A stretch of DNA of 64,000 bases from Arthrobacter sp. EM1 (lineage in GTDB: Bacteria; Actinomycetota; Actinomycetes; Actinomycetales; Micrococcaceae). Positions 8,634 to 16,892 of this stretch are shown one piece after another. Every line of letters starts with the position of its first letter. Position 1 is the stretch's first letter. Under the pieces are notes generated by a model, which saw only the letters and a program-made list of their open reading frames with translations, was not told where the DNA came from and searched no databases. Where the stretch lies: positions 2,542,001 to 2,606,000 of the forward strand of contig NZ_CP124836.1 in assembly GCF_029964055.1 (NCBI RefSeq), given 5' to 3'. The position numbers and the translations under genes were made by a program.

Positions 8634-9917
8634 TTACACGGAGGGGTAGTTGCGCTCCGGCTCGCCGATGTAGAGCTGCCGCGGACGGCCGATCTTGGTG
8701 TTGGGGTCACTGATCATTTCACGCCACTGGGCGATCCAGCCCGGCAGACGGCCGATCGCGAAGAGCACGGTGAACATCTTCTCGGGGAAACCCATGGCCT
8801 TGTAGATCAGGCCGGTGTAGAAGTCCACATTCGGGTAGAGCTTGCGCTGGATGAAGTAGTCGTCATTCAACGCCTTCTCTTCCAGGCGCAGGGCGATCTC
8901 GAGGAGTTCGTCGTTGCCGCCGAGCTTCGTGAGGATCTCGTGCGCCGTCGCCTTCACGATCTTGGCCCGGGGGTCGTAGTTCTTGTACACACGGTGTCCG
9001 AAGCCCATCAGCCGGACGCCGTCCTCCTTGTTCTTGACCTTCTCCATGTAGTCCTCGGGCTTGGTGCCGTCGGCCTGGATCTGGCGGAGCATCTTCAGTA
9101 CGGCCTCGTTGGCGCCGCCGTGGGCAGGGCCGAAGAGGGCGTTGATGCCTGCGGAGACGGAGGCGAAGAGGTTGGCGTTGGAGGAACCAACGAGCCGGAC
9201 CGTTGACGTCGAGCAGTTCTGCTCGTGGTCCGCATGCAGGATCAGGAGCAGGTCCAGTGCCTTGGCGACGACCGGGTCCACCTCGTACTGCTCGGCGGGC
9301 AAGCCGAAGCTCAATCGCAGGAAGTTCTCCACAAGGTTGTGCGAGTTGTCCGGGTAGAGCATTGGCTGGCCGATGCTCTTCTTCAGGGCGTACGCGGCAA
9401 TAACCGGCATCTTGGCCAGCAGCCGGTAGGTGGAGACCTCCACCTGCTCGGCATTAAAAGGATCCAGCGAGTCCTGGTAGAACGTGGAAAGTGCGGACAC
9501 CGCGGAGGACAGTACCGGCATCGGGTGGGCATCACGCGGGAAGCCGCTGAAGAAGCCCTTGAGCTCCTCGTGGAGCAGGGTGTGGTGGCGGATCCGCTGG
9601 TCAAAGGCTTCCAGCTCAGTGGGGGTCGGCAGGTTGCCGTAGATCAGCAGGAAGGAAACTTCCAGGAAGCTGGAGTGCTTGGCGAGCTGTTCGATCGGGT
9701 AGCCGCGGTAGCGCAGGATTCCGGCATCACCATCGATGTAGGTGATGGCGGAGGTGGTTGCCGCAGTGTTCATAAAGCCGGGGTCAAATGCAACGGCACC
9801 GGTCTGCTTCAGCAGCTTGGAAACGTCGTAGCCTTCGTTTCCTTCTACAACCTGGATGCGCGGGAGTTCAAGCTCTCCGCCGGCGTGCCGCAGGGTTGCG
9901 CTGGTGGTCTCAGTCAT
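8634..9917 (-). CDS. gltA: Citrate synthase
   Basis: 427 residues, the type II length. It condenses oxaloacetate and acetyl-CoA at entry to the TCA cycle. Conserved segments seen are GDAGILRYRGYPIEQLA, LILHADHEQNCSTST (catalytic His), GFGHRVYKNYDPRA (second catalytic His) and DVDFYTG-type PNVDFYTGLIY (catalytic Asp). The ATG at 9917 is chosen over the in-frame codon at 10043 because GAGGAG lies 6 nt before it. It ends in a strong hairpin terminator. dapC lies upstream on the same strand. Confidence 0.95.
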   Translation of the reverse strand: MTETTSATLRHAGGELELPRIQVVEGNEGYDVSKLLKQTGAVAFDPGFMNTAATTSAITYIDGDAGILRYRGYPIEQLAKHSSFLEVSFLLIYGNLPTPTELEAFDQRIRHHTLLHEELKGFFSGFPRDAHPMPVLSSAVSALSTFYQDSLDPFNAEQVEVSTYRLLAKMPVIAAYALKKSIGQPMLYPDNSHNLVENFLRLSFGLPAEQYEVDPVVAKALDLLLILHADHEQNCSTSTVRLVGSSNANLFASVSAGINALFGPAHGGANEAVLKMLRQIQADGTKPEDYMEKVKNKEDGVRLMGFGHRVYKNYDPRAKIVKATAHEILTKLGGNDELLEIALRLEEKALNDDYFIQRKLYPNVDFYTGLIYKAMGFPEKMFTVLFAIGRLPGWIAQWREMISDPNTKIGRPRQLYIGEPERNYPSV

Positions 9918-10145
9918 GGAGTCTCCTCTGAGGCCTCGGGGCCTCTGTAGAAAGCTGGTCCAACTTCTGGTGAAGCTGCCCACGGAACCTGTTTTAGCCA
10001 CGGATTCCAACGGCTGCGCTGCCTTCTTGTGGAAAGCCACCATTGATAGTCAGTTAAAAACTACCGGCAGATCCCGGGTGGCACTAATCCAAGGCCACCA
10101 GGGACCGACCTAAACGCACCGGATGTGGCACGTGTCACAGCATTC

Positions 10146-11294
10146 CTACGGCCCCACGGCCAAACGGGCGGCCGCCGCGTCGATCCGTTCGTCACTTGCC
10201 GTCAGCGCAACCCGGATAAATCCGTTGCCCGCGTCACCGTAAAACACGCCCGGTCCCACTACGATTCCGCGGTCAGCGAGACGGCCGACGGTCTCCCAGG
10301 TGGCCTCTCCGGCGGTCGCCCAGAGGTAGAGACCTGCCCGGGACTCGTGAATCGCCAGCCCAAACCGTTCCAGTGCTGGCACAATGCGTTCACGGCGGCC
10401 GCGATAAAGGTCCTTTTGCGCCTGCACATGGACGTCGTCGCCGAGGGCGACGCGCATGGCTTCTTGGACCGGGTACGGAACGATCATCCCGGCGTGCTTG
10501 CGGCTGTTGACCAAGTTCGCCACGATGGCGGGGTCGCCAGCCACAAAAGCCGCGCGGTATCCGGCCAGGTTGGACTGTTTGCTCAGCGAGTACACAGCCA
10601 GGAGTCCCTCATGGGAGCCCTCCGCAACCTGGGGATCCAGGATACTGGGGACCGGGGAGCCCCCGCGCTGAACGTCCCATTCGCCCCAGCCGAGTTCGGC
10701 GTAGCACTCGTCCGAGGCGACGACGGCGCCGAGTTCGCGGGCCTGGCGTACGATGCGGCGCAGTGATTCGGCATCGCGGACGCTGCCGGTGGGGTTCGCC
10801 GGCGAGTTGACCCAGACCAAGCGCACCCGTGCCCGGGTTCCGGCATCGAGTTGATCGAGGTCGTCGGCCGGGACGTGCTCTGCCCCGGTAAATGTGGCAC
10901 CGATATCGTAGGTGGGGTAGGCGACTGTGGGTCGGACAACGACGTCGCCCGGCTTCAGGCCGAGCAGGAGCGGGAGCCAGGCCACGAGTTCCTTGGAGCC
11001 CACCGTGGGCATAATGTCCTGTGGATCCAGGCCGGGGACGCCGCGTCGGCGTTCGAACCATGCCGCGATGGCTTCCCGGAGCTCTGCGGTGCCGTGGACT
11101 GTCGGGTAGCCGGGAGCGTTTGAGGCTGCACGCAGTGCTTCCTGCACCACCTCGGGAGTGGTGTCCACCGGGGTTCCGATGGACAGGTTGGCGACTCCCC
11201 CGGGGTGTTCTGCGGCCCTGGCCAGATACGGTGCCATGGCCTCCCACGGATAGTCGGGCAGGCTGAGACCGAAGTTTCGCAGCGCAGGTGCCAC
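10146..11294 (-). CDS. dapC: Succinyldiaminopimelate transaminase (DapC type)
   Basis: 382-residue fold-type I PLP aminotransferase. It converts N-succinyl-2-amino-6-oxopimelate to succinyl-DAP, between DapD and DapE. Visible are NSPANPTGS (substrate/PLP region), ASDECYAELGW and the Schiff-base segment SLSKQSNLAGYR with the lysine. The gene starts 11 nt after the ferredoxin gene on the same strand, the fdx-dapC pairing also known in mycobacteria. GTG at 11294 is the start. DapC rather than a general aminotransferase is inferred from this pairing plus nearby dapD and dapE. Confidence 0.85.
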   Translation of the reverse strand: MAPALRNFGLSLPDYPWEAMAPYLARAAEHPGGVANLSIGTPVDTTPEVVQEALRAASNAPGYPTVHGTAELREAIAAWFERRRGVPGLDPQDIMPTVGSKELVAWLPLLLGLKPGDVVVRPTVAYPTYDIGATFTGAEHVPADDLDQLDAGTRARVRLVWVNSPANPTGSVRDAESLRRIVRQARELGAVVASDECYAELGWGEWDVQRGGSPVPSILDPQVAEGSHEGLLAVYSLSKQSNLAGYRAAFVAGDPAIVANLVNSRKHAGMIVPYPVQEAMRVALGDDVHVQAQKDLYRGRRERIVPALERFGLAIHESRAGLYLWATAGEATWETVGRLADRGIVVGPGVFYGDAGNGFIRVALTASDERIDAAAARLAVGP

Positions 11295-11305
11295 CGGGAA
11301 CCGCC

Positions 11306-11632
11306 TTAGTTCTCTTGGTTCTGCGGAGGCAGGACAGCGATCATCGGGTGGTCCGTGTGGGTATTTCCGACCTTTGCGGCCCCGCCCGGGGACCCCAGCT
11401 CATCAAAGAATTCGACGTTGGCCTTGTAGTAGTCCGCCCACTCCTCGGGAGTGTCGTCCTCATAATAGATGGCTTCGACGGGGCAGACCGGCTCGCAGGC
11501 ACCACAGTCCACGCACTCATCGGGGTGGATGTACAGGGAGCGTTCACCTTCATAGATGCAATCGACTGGGCATTCTTCAATACATGCCTTGTCCTTGACA
11601 TCTACACACGGCTGCGCGATTACGTAGGTCAC
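11306..11632 (-). CDS. fdxA: Seven-iron ferredoxin
   Basis: 108-residue cytoplasmic electron carrier. Cysteines at 9, 17, 21, 25 and at 40, 43, 46, 50 (CVDCGACEPVCP) provide ligands for one 3Fe-4S and one 4Fe-4S cluster. The N-terminus MTYVIAQPCVDVKDKACIEE is characteristic of actinobacterial FdxA. The acidic C-terminal half (EDDTPEEWADYY) is the usual extension. GTG at 11632 is preceded by GGAGAGG. It is first in a two-gene unit with dapC. Redox partner unknown. Confidence 0.95.
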   Translation of the reverse strand: MTYVIAQPCVDVKDKACIEECPVDCIYEGERSLYIHPDECVDCGACEPVCPVEAIYYEDDTPEEWADYYKANVEFFDELGSPGGAAKVGNTHTDHPMIAVLPPQNQEN

Positions 11633-11787
11633 GTCCCTGGCCTCTCCACGTTGGTTCCGGCGGCTGCCGGATTACTGCTCCCGGCCTGAGCGCCGGGCTG
11701 CTGACTTCTGAGCCTATTATCTCCCAGCCGGTTCCCGCGAACCTAGCCGGGCGTCACACGGGCCCGTCCGATTGAATCAAGCCACCC

Positions 11788-11793
11788 TAGGAT
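11788..11793 (+). promoter_or_regulatory. -10 hexamer of the 11800 gene (leaderless)
   Basis: TAGGAT, then gaacaa, then GTG at 11800. This supports GTG at 11800 as start rather than the ATG four codons later. Confidence 0.6.
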
Positions 11794-11799
11794 GAACAA

Positions 11800-12051
11800 G
11801 TGAGTTCACCGATGCCTTCGCCCCAAGAGTTCCTGGCCACCGCCGAGCCCGGCACCCGGGTGGTGGTCCGATACCGGATTGAGGGCGGATTCACAGATGC
11901 CCTGGGCGAGCTCATTGCGCGCGACGACGACGCGTGCACCGTCCGGACCCGCCGTTCCGACGACGTGATCCCCTTTCGGTTGGTGGTGGCCGCCAAAGAG
12001 GTCCCCCCTGCACCGCCGCGCCGGACCCCAACCGGACATGCCCTCCCGTGA
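11800..12051 (+). CDS. Small protein resembling the N-terminal domain of Rv0428c-type acetyltransferases
   Basis: 83 residues. The core GTRVVVRYRIEGGFTDALGE, then CTVRTRRSDDVIPF and VVAAKEVPP, looks like the small beta-barrel (SH3-like) domain that precedes a GNAT acetyltransferase domain in Rv0428c-type actinobacterial proteins. No acetyltransferase domain follows here. The last residues (TGHALP) are encoded by the first copy of a GCATGTCC-type repeat. It may be a stand-alone family member or a gene truncated by the repeat region. Start fixed by the hexamer 6 nt upstream. Family link is from memory of the motif and moderately sure. Confidence 0.6.
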   Translation: MSSPMPSPQEFLATAEPGTRVVVRYRIEGGFTDALGELIARDDDACTVRTRRSDDVIPFRLVVAAKEVPPAPPRRTPTGHALP

Positions 12052-12197
12052 CCGTGGCCACTGGACATATCACCACTATGCCCACGACGCGCCGCCTCCA
12101 GTGGACATGCCCACCGGTTCGGCCCGCGAAAAGTGCACATGTCCTCCGCTAACCCGACCGCACTTGGCCCGCACAATTCCCCAGGCAGGGCATGTCC
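12034..12197. repeat. Cluster of five GGACATGYCC-type repeats, left of the DUF559 gene
   Basis: Five related 10-mers within 164 bp: GGACATGCCC (12034-12043), GGACATATCA (12063-12072), GGACATGCCC (12103-12112), GCACATGTCC (12135-12144) and GGGCATGTCC (12188-12197). The first three and last two are in opposite orientation. Spacing is 29-53 bp. No other gene is visible in 12052-12201. Confidence 0.7.
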
Positions 12198-12201
12198 ATT
12201 G

Positions 12202-13011
12202 CTAGGCGGCGACGGACGACCTGTTCAACGCGTCCCGAACCATGCCGATGAATTCCTCGGGCCGGTTCAGGAGTAACGAATAGCTGACGACAAGGATCGG
12301 TATGCCCCGCCGGGTCATCACGTTCCACCGACGCCGGTCCTCCTCGAAGCTTGTCCGGTCCATGTGGAAGCCAGCGCCGTCCGTCTCAATGCCAAGCTTG
12401 CCGTCCACCATAAGATCGATATGACCCATTCCGGGGATATTGACCTGGGACTCGACATGGAATCCGGCGCTCCGCAGCCAGTACCGGGCCATGCATTCGA
12501 TGATGGACTGCGACTGCGGGACGATGGCGGACACGATTCGGCGCTCCCTCTCATCGTTTCGGCCACTCAGCCTGAGCCGCAGCCCGGACAGCGGTACGCC
12601 TTTGAGGGCGACGGCCGACTCCGCAATCACCAGGCCGTCAAGGTCCGGCAGGCATCGCAGGCTTTGAACGACAGTGTCCACCAAAGTGGGCGGCGCAGCG
12701 GACCGGTGGCATACGAAACCGGAGTAGCTGCGGCTATGGGGAACCGCGACATGAGGAAGCACTGGCGTCTTAAGAACCCACAGACCATGGAACTGCGCGG
12801 CCGTTGCACACGCAGGCTCGGCCGGCAGCGACCGAATGGCGATAAGCCGGGCATCGGCGGTGGTAAGCGCGTAAACGCCGCGGGCCACCCGGGATACGGC
12901 ACCCGAGCCGAGCGCAGACTCGAGCTGAAAGCTCGAGACACCGGCGGCAGCGAGGTGTTTGGCGCGGGCGACGCCGTCGTATTTTGCCAGAACATCTATG
13001 GCAGTGACCAT
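12202..13011 (-). CDS. AbiEi-type winged-helix plus DUF559 (Vsr-like) nuclease-fold protein
   Basis: 269 residues from ATG 13011 (MVTAIDVLAKYDGVARAKHL). The first 50 residues resemble the AbiEi-type antitoxin DNA-binding domain. The C-terminal third has the DUF559 PD-(D/E)XK-like pattern: HVESQVNIPGMGHIDLMVDG, then LGIETDGAGFH, with Asp and Glu in the expected metal-binding places, and an RRRWN segment. I prefer 13011 to the in-frame TTG at 13083 because homology-like sequence begins there. Such proteins are common, uncharacterised actinobacterial genes. No toxin partner is adjacent. It is flanked on both sides by short GCATGTCC repeats. Either DNA cleavage or autoregulation is possible. Confidence 0.7.
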   Translation of the reverse strand: MVTAIDVLAKYDGVARAKHLAAAGVSSFQLESALGSGAVSRVARGVYALTTADARLIAIRSLPAEPACATAAQFHGLWVLKTPVLPHVAVPHSRSYSGFVCHRSAAPPTLVDTVVQSLRCLPDLDGLVIAESAVALKGVPLSGLRLRLSGRNDERERRIVSAIVPQSQSIIECMARYWLRSAGFHVESQVNIPGMGHIDLMVDGKLGIETDGAGFHMDRTSFEEDRRRWNVMTRRGIPILVVSYSLLLNRPEEFIGMVRDALNRSSVAA

Positions 13012-13120
13012 AAAAAAAGCGTGGCACCCGAGCGAACGGTCGGAACAGTGCCGTTCAACGCCATGTGCAAAAGAACGGGTCAAGCGTTCCGGGCAATTGC
13101 CGAACTTGTTCTGCGGTCAA

Positions 13121-13284
13121 GAATGAGCATGTCCGCAGCCGAAGGGGTGCCCAAGGGGTACCGAAGGATGAGCATGTCCGCCGCCGCGGACGACGGATGG
13201 ATATAGTGCCCTCATGCGCACGCGTGGCACCGAAGAATGGGCATGTCCGCCGCAGAAGGGCACCGAAGAATGGGCATGTCCGAC
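13121..13284. repeat. Cluster of four GAATGGGCATGTCCGC-type repeats, right of the DUF559 gene
   Basis: GCATGTCC cores at 13127-13134, 13172-13179, 13241-13248 and 13274-13281, each within a longer similar unit (accgaaGAATGGGCATGTCCGC). The last two units are tandem at a 33-bp period. All four have the same orientation. The region 13012-13310 holds nothing else that looks coding. Confidence 0.75.
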
Positions 13285-13310
13285 GGGCGAGAGGGTGCCG
13301 AGCAGCGGGC

Positions 13311-13688
13311 CTACCCCTGGATGCGCCGGTAGCGCAGACCCCACACCAGCATGCCGACGGTGACCACCGCGATGCCGTAGATCCAGAGGCTGCCGGCCAG
13401 GTCGCCAATGATCAGCCGCCTGCCGTTCTCCAGGGTGGACCACCAGCCCGTCAGCGCGTAGCAGATGACTCCGCAGACCGCCGTCGGAAGGGCGGAACGA
13501 AACCTGGCGCTGAGCCACAGCTCGACGGCGCCAAGCAGGACCAGCGCCGCAACCGCGCCCCACGGCACCTCGACGCCGCCCACCAGGATGTCCTGCCCAT
13601 GCAGCGCGGTGCCCGCGAGGGCAACAAAAAGAGCTGCCGGCACGGCGGCGGCAATACCGCCTGCCATGCCGGCAGCTCCATTATTCAC
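13311..13688 (-). CDS. Small integral membrane protein, function unknown
   Basis: 125 residues with about four hydrophobic helices (roughly 8-28, 40-60, 65-85, 97-118), short loops and a basic C-terminus (RYRRIQG). GTG at 13688 is preceded by AAGGA. It starts 34 nt downstream of typA on the same strand and may be cotranscribed with it. I do not recognise the family. Confidence 0.65.
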   Translation of the reverse strand: MNNGAAGMAGGIAAAVPAALFVALAGTALHGQDILVGGVEVPWGAVAALVLLGAVELWLSARFRSALPTAVCGVICYALTGWWSTLENGRRLIIGDLAGSLWIYGIAVVTVGMLVWGLRYRRIQG

Positions 13689-13722
13689 AAACCATCCTTC
13701 GTGACAGCGACGGGCGCTGTGA

Positions 13723-15651
13723 CTAGACCTTCGCGCGTGCCCGGTTGGACTTGGCGCGCTGGTTGACGTCCAGGATGAGTTTCCGGATACGGATGGATTC
13801 CGGCGTCACCTCGACACACTCGTCTTCGCGGGCGAATTCGAGGGACTCTTCGAGGGTCAGGTCGCGCGGCGGCGTCAGGTTCTCGAAGGTGTCGGAGGAA
13901 GCCGCACGCATGTTGGTGAGCTTCTTTTCCTTGGTGATGTTGACGTCCATGTCGTCGGCCCGGGAGTTCTCGCCGACGATCTGGCCTTCGTAAACCTCGG
14001 AGGTGGGGCGGACGAAGAATGATCCGCGTTCCTGCAGGTTGATCATGGCGAACGGTGTAACAACACCTGCGCGGTCAGCGATCATCGAACCGTTGGTGCG
14101 GTACTCGATCGGACCGGCCCAAGGCTCGTAGCCCTCGGAGATGGACGCCGCGATGCCGGCGCCTCGGGTGTCAGTGAGGAACTTGGTACGGAAGCCGATC
14201 AGGCCACGGGCCGGAACGATGAATTCCATCCGGCACCAGCCGGTGCCGTGGTTCGCCATGTTCGTCATGCGGCCCTTACGGGCGGCCATGAGCTGGGTGA
14301 CGGCGCCGAGGTACTCTTCCGGCACGTCGATGGTCATGTGCTCCATCGGCTCGTGCACCTTGCCGTCGACGGTCTTCGTGACCACCTGCGGCTTGCCGAC
14401 GGTCAGTTCGAAGCCTTCGCGGCGCATCTGCTCAACCAGGATGGCCAAGGCGAGCTCACCACGGCCCTGGACTTCCCAGGCGTCCGGGCGCTCGGTCGGG
14501 AGCACCTTGATGGAGACGTTACCGATCAGTTCCTTGTCCAGACGGTCCTTGACCTGGCGGGCCGTGACCTTGGCGCCCTTGACCCGGCCGGCCAGCGGCG
14601 AGGTGTTGATACCGATGGTCATGGAGATGGCCGGATCGTCAACAGTGATCAGCGGCAGCGGCTGCGGGTTGTCCACGTCGGTCAGGGTCTCACCGATGGT
14701 GATCTCCTCGATGCCGGCGACGGCGACGATCTCGCCGGGGCCGGCGGACTCGGTCGGGACACGGTCCAGGGCCTTGGTGGCCAGCAGCTCGGTGATCTTG
14801 ACGTTCTTCATTTCACCGTTCGCGCGGGCCCACGCAACGGTCTGGCCCTTGCGCAGGGTGCCGTTGTAGATACGCAGCAGTGCCAGGCGGCCCAGGAACG
14901 GGGAGGCATCCAGGTTGGTGACGTGCGCCTGGAGGACACCGTTCGGGTTGTACGTCGGCGCCGGAATGTGCTCAATGATGGCCTTGAACAGCGGCTCGAG
15001 GTCTTCGTTCTCGGGAGCCGAACCGTCTGCGGGCTGTTCGAGGGAGGCGCGGCCAACCTTGGCAGCGGCGTAGACAACGGGGACGTTGAGGATCTTGTCC
15101 AGGTCCAGGTCCGGAACTTCGTCGGCGAGGTCTGAGGCCAGGCCCAGGAGGAGGTCCATGGATTCGTGGACAACTTCTTCGATCCGTGCGTCAGGACGGT
15201 CGGTCTTGTTGACCAGGAGGATCACGGGCAGGTGGGCCGCGAGCGCCTTGCGCAGGACGAAGCGGGTCTGCGGCAGCGGGCCTTCAGAAGCGTCAACGAG
15301 GAGGACGACGCCGTCAACCATCGACAAGCCGCGCTCAACCTCGCCACCGAAGTCGGCGTGGCCGGGGGTGTCGATGACGTTGATGGTGATGGTCTCGCCG
15401 TTGGAGGACGGTCCGTTGTAGGCCACCGTGGTGTTCTTGGCCAGGATGGTGATGCCCTTTTCGCGCTCGAGGTCACCGGAGTCCATCACACGGTCTTCGA
15501 GGTGGTTGTGTGCGGCAAAGGAGTTGGTCTGCTTGAGCATGGCGTCGACCAGAGTGGTCTTGCCGTGGTCAACGTGGGCCACGATCGCGACGTTGCGCAG
15601 GTCACTGCGCGATGCAGTGGCTACCGCGGTGTTGGTGGTGGTTTCAGACAT
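13723..15651 (-). CDS. typA: Translational GTPase TypA/BipA
   Basis: 642 residues. It is a ribosome-associated elongation-factor-like GTPase involved in 50S assembly and stress or cold adaptation in characterised bacteria. G1 AHVDHGKT (25-32), G3 DTPGHADF and G4 NKTD are intact, followed by domain II and the BipA-specific C-terminal part (AARKGRMTNMANHGTGWCRM, then RGAGIAASISEGYEPW). Length is typical. The leader before ATG 15651 shows no strong Shine-Dalgarno sequence. It is divergent from the SGNH lipoprotein gene. Confidence 0.95.
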   Translation of the reverse strand: MSETTTNTAVATASRSDLRNVAIVAHVDHGKTTLVDAMLKQTNSFAAHNHLEDRVMDSGDLEREKGITILAKNTTVAYNGPSSNGETITINVIDTPGHADFGGEVERGLSMVDGVVLLVDASEGPLPQTRFVLRKALAAHLPVILLVNKTDRPDARIEEVVHESMDLLLGLASDLADEVPDLDLDKILNVPVVYAAAKVGRASLEQPADGSAPENEDLEPLFKAIIEHIPAPTYNPNGVLQAHVTNLDASPFLGRLALLRIYNGTLRKGQTVAWARANGEMKNVKITELLATKALDRVPTESAGPGEIVAVAGIEEITIGETLTDVDNPQPLPLITVDDPAISMTIGINTSPLAGRVKGAKVTARQVKDRLDKELIGNVSIKVLPTERPDAWEVQGRGELALAILVEQMRREGFELTVGKPQVVTKTVDGKVHEPMEHMTIDVPEEYLGAVTQLMAARKGRMTNMANHGTGWCRMEFIVPARGLIGFRTKFLTDTRGAGIAASISEGYEPWAGPIEYRTNGSMIADRAGVVTPFAMINLQERGSFFVRPTSEVYEGQIVGENSRADDMDVNITKEKKLTNMRAASSDTFENLTPPRDLTLEESLEFAREDECVEVTPESIRIRKLILDVNQRAKSNRARAKV

Positions 15652-15920
15652 GCGTAATTGCTCGATTCAGTGGTGAAGTCAGCTGTTGTATCGCGACATT
15701 TCCAACCGGAACGCACGACGGATGCGCCCCTTTGGCACAGGGCACCTTCTTCCATTCTAAACGCTTGGGCATTTATTGGCCTAAAAACCGTCATTCCGGC
15801 TGGAAGGCCGGGTCAGGCACCACGGGAAATCGAGCGTTGACTGTGAGTAAAGTCACTGGCTTTTCCGTCCCTGATGCCCCATGCTTGCTCTGACAGCAGC
15901 AGCCAGCTCGGAGACATCAA

Positions 15921-16811
15921 ATGCGCATCGCCCCGGCCCTGTCCCGCTTGGTTGCCCCGATAATCGCCGCAGGCGTCTTGGTGGGTGGCTGCGGGCAGAT
16001 TTCCCCCGCCACTACCGCCAGCCCCGGCGCGGCAGCCGTCACTGGCCTTTCCGTCCGGAACGCCCAATCGGCAGTTCCGGGCAGCCTGCGGCCCGGAACC
16101 GTCTACCGAAATCCGGCCAACGGCCGCAATGAGATGGTCGTGGCGGACATCTCCCGGACCGCGGTGCTGATTGGTGATTCACAGTCCGAACCCACATCGT
16201 CCTGGCCCCGGAGAGCACTGGCCAGCCTGGGATACGAGGTCCATTTCTGCGGCCGCGGCGGCACCGGCTTTGTCGCATCCAACGGAGCGACCGGTAACTA
16301 CATCGACGCCCTGCAGCACGGCGACTGGCTGCTGCCCTACGGCTCACCGCCCCTTGTTGTGATTGAAGGCGGCGGCAATGATGCCTCCCGCGGGGCAAGC
16401 GATGCGCAGATTTCCGCCAACGCCGAGCGGCTGATCGCCAGCATCCGGCAACGCTACCCCGAAGCACGGCTGGCCATGGTGGGGACCCTCGCCCGTGGGG
16501 CAGCCAACGGCGGAGGACGCCGCAGCGAAGTCAACACGCTGCTGGGCACTGTGGCGGCCAGGAATTCAATCCCCTTTGTGGGCGTCGGCGACTGGTTGAC
16601 GCGTTACAACCTCACCAATTCCATGGCCGACGGAGTCCACATGAACCCCGCAGGGCACACGGCACTGGGTCTTCTGCTGGCCGGCCGGCTGGACGACCTG
16701 GGGTTCAGGTCCGCGGGCAACGGGCAGGCGGGCTCCGGGCAGGCGGGTTCCGTGTCAGCGGGTTCAGTGCAGGCGGAATCCGGTTCGACCGAATCCGCCG
16801 CCGGCCGCTAA
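15921..16811 (+). CDS. SGNH-hydrolase family lipoprotein
   Basis: 296 residues. The signal peptide ends in LVGGC with Cys24 as lipid attachment site. SGNH blocks are visible: nucleophile Ser87 in IGDSQ, glycine in FCGRGGTG (block II), Asn153 in GGGND (block III), and Asp237/His240 in DGVHMN (block V). It should be a surface esterase or acyl hydrolase; substrate unknown. The last 33 residues are a low-complexity Gly/Ser/Ala tail built from AGS-type repeats (GQAGSGQAGSVSAGS), encoded by a degenerate 15-bp tandem repeat. CGGAG lies 8 nt before the ATG. Confidence 0.8.
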   Translation: MRIAPALSRLVAPIIAAGVLVGGCGQISPATTASPGAAAVTGLSVRNAQSAVPGSLRPGTVYRNPANGRNEMVVADISRTAVLIGDSQSEPTSSWPRRALASLGYEVHFCGRGGTGFVASNGATGNYIDALQHGDWLLPYGSPPLVVIEGGGNDASRGASDAQISANAERLIASIRQRYPEARLAMVGTLARGAANGGGRRSEVNTLLGTVAARNSIPFVGVGDWLTRYNLTNSMADGVHMNPAGHTALGLLLAGRLDDLGFRSAGNGQAGSGQAGSVSAGSVQAESGSTESAAGR

Positions 16812-16826
16812 GAACGCAGGCGTTAA

Positions 16827-16874
16827 ACGGCAGGAGCCGGTGACCGCCCGCAGGCGGACACCGGCTCCTGCCGT
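16827..16874. terminator. Bidirectional terminator hairpin
   Basis: Perfect 16-bp stem: 16827-16842 pairs with 16859-16874, with a 16-nt loop. It lies between the convergent SGNH gene and the peptide-transporter ATPase gene. T-runs are lacking. Confidence 0.75.
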
Positions 16875-16892
16875 GTGCTTCGGTCAATCAGC

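Noticed and set aside
12202..13011. Complete type IV toxin-antitoxin pair
   Set aside because: Only an AbiEi-like N-terminal domain is present, fused to a nuclease-like domain; no AbiEii-type nucleotidyltransferase toxin is adjacent.
13121..13284. CRISPR array
   Set aside because: The units are few, unevenly spaced (33-69 bp) and vary in flanking sequence; no spacers of constant length and no cas genes nearby.
13065..13766. Plus-strand frame with repeated KNGHVRRRR units
   Set aside because: The repetition comes from the DNA repeats at 13121-13284; the rest of the frame overlaps a membrane-protein gene and typA in antisense.
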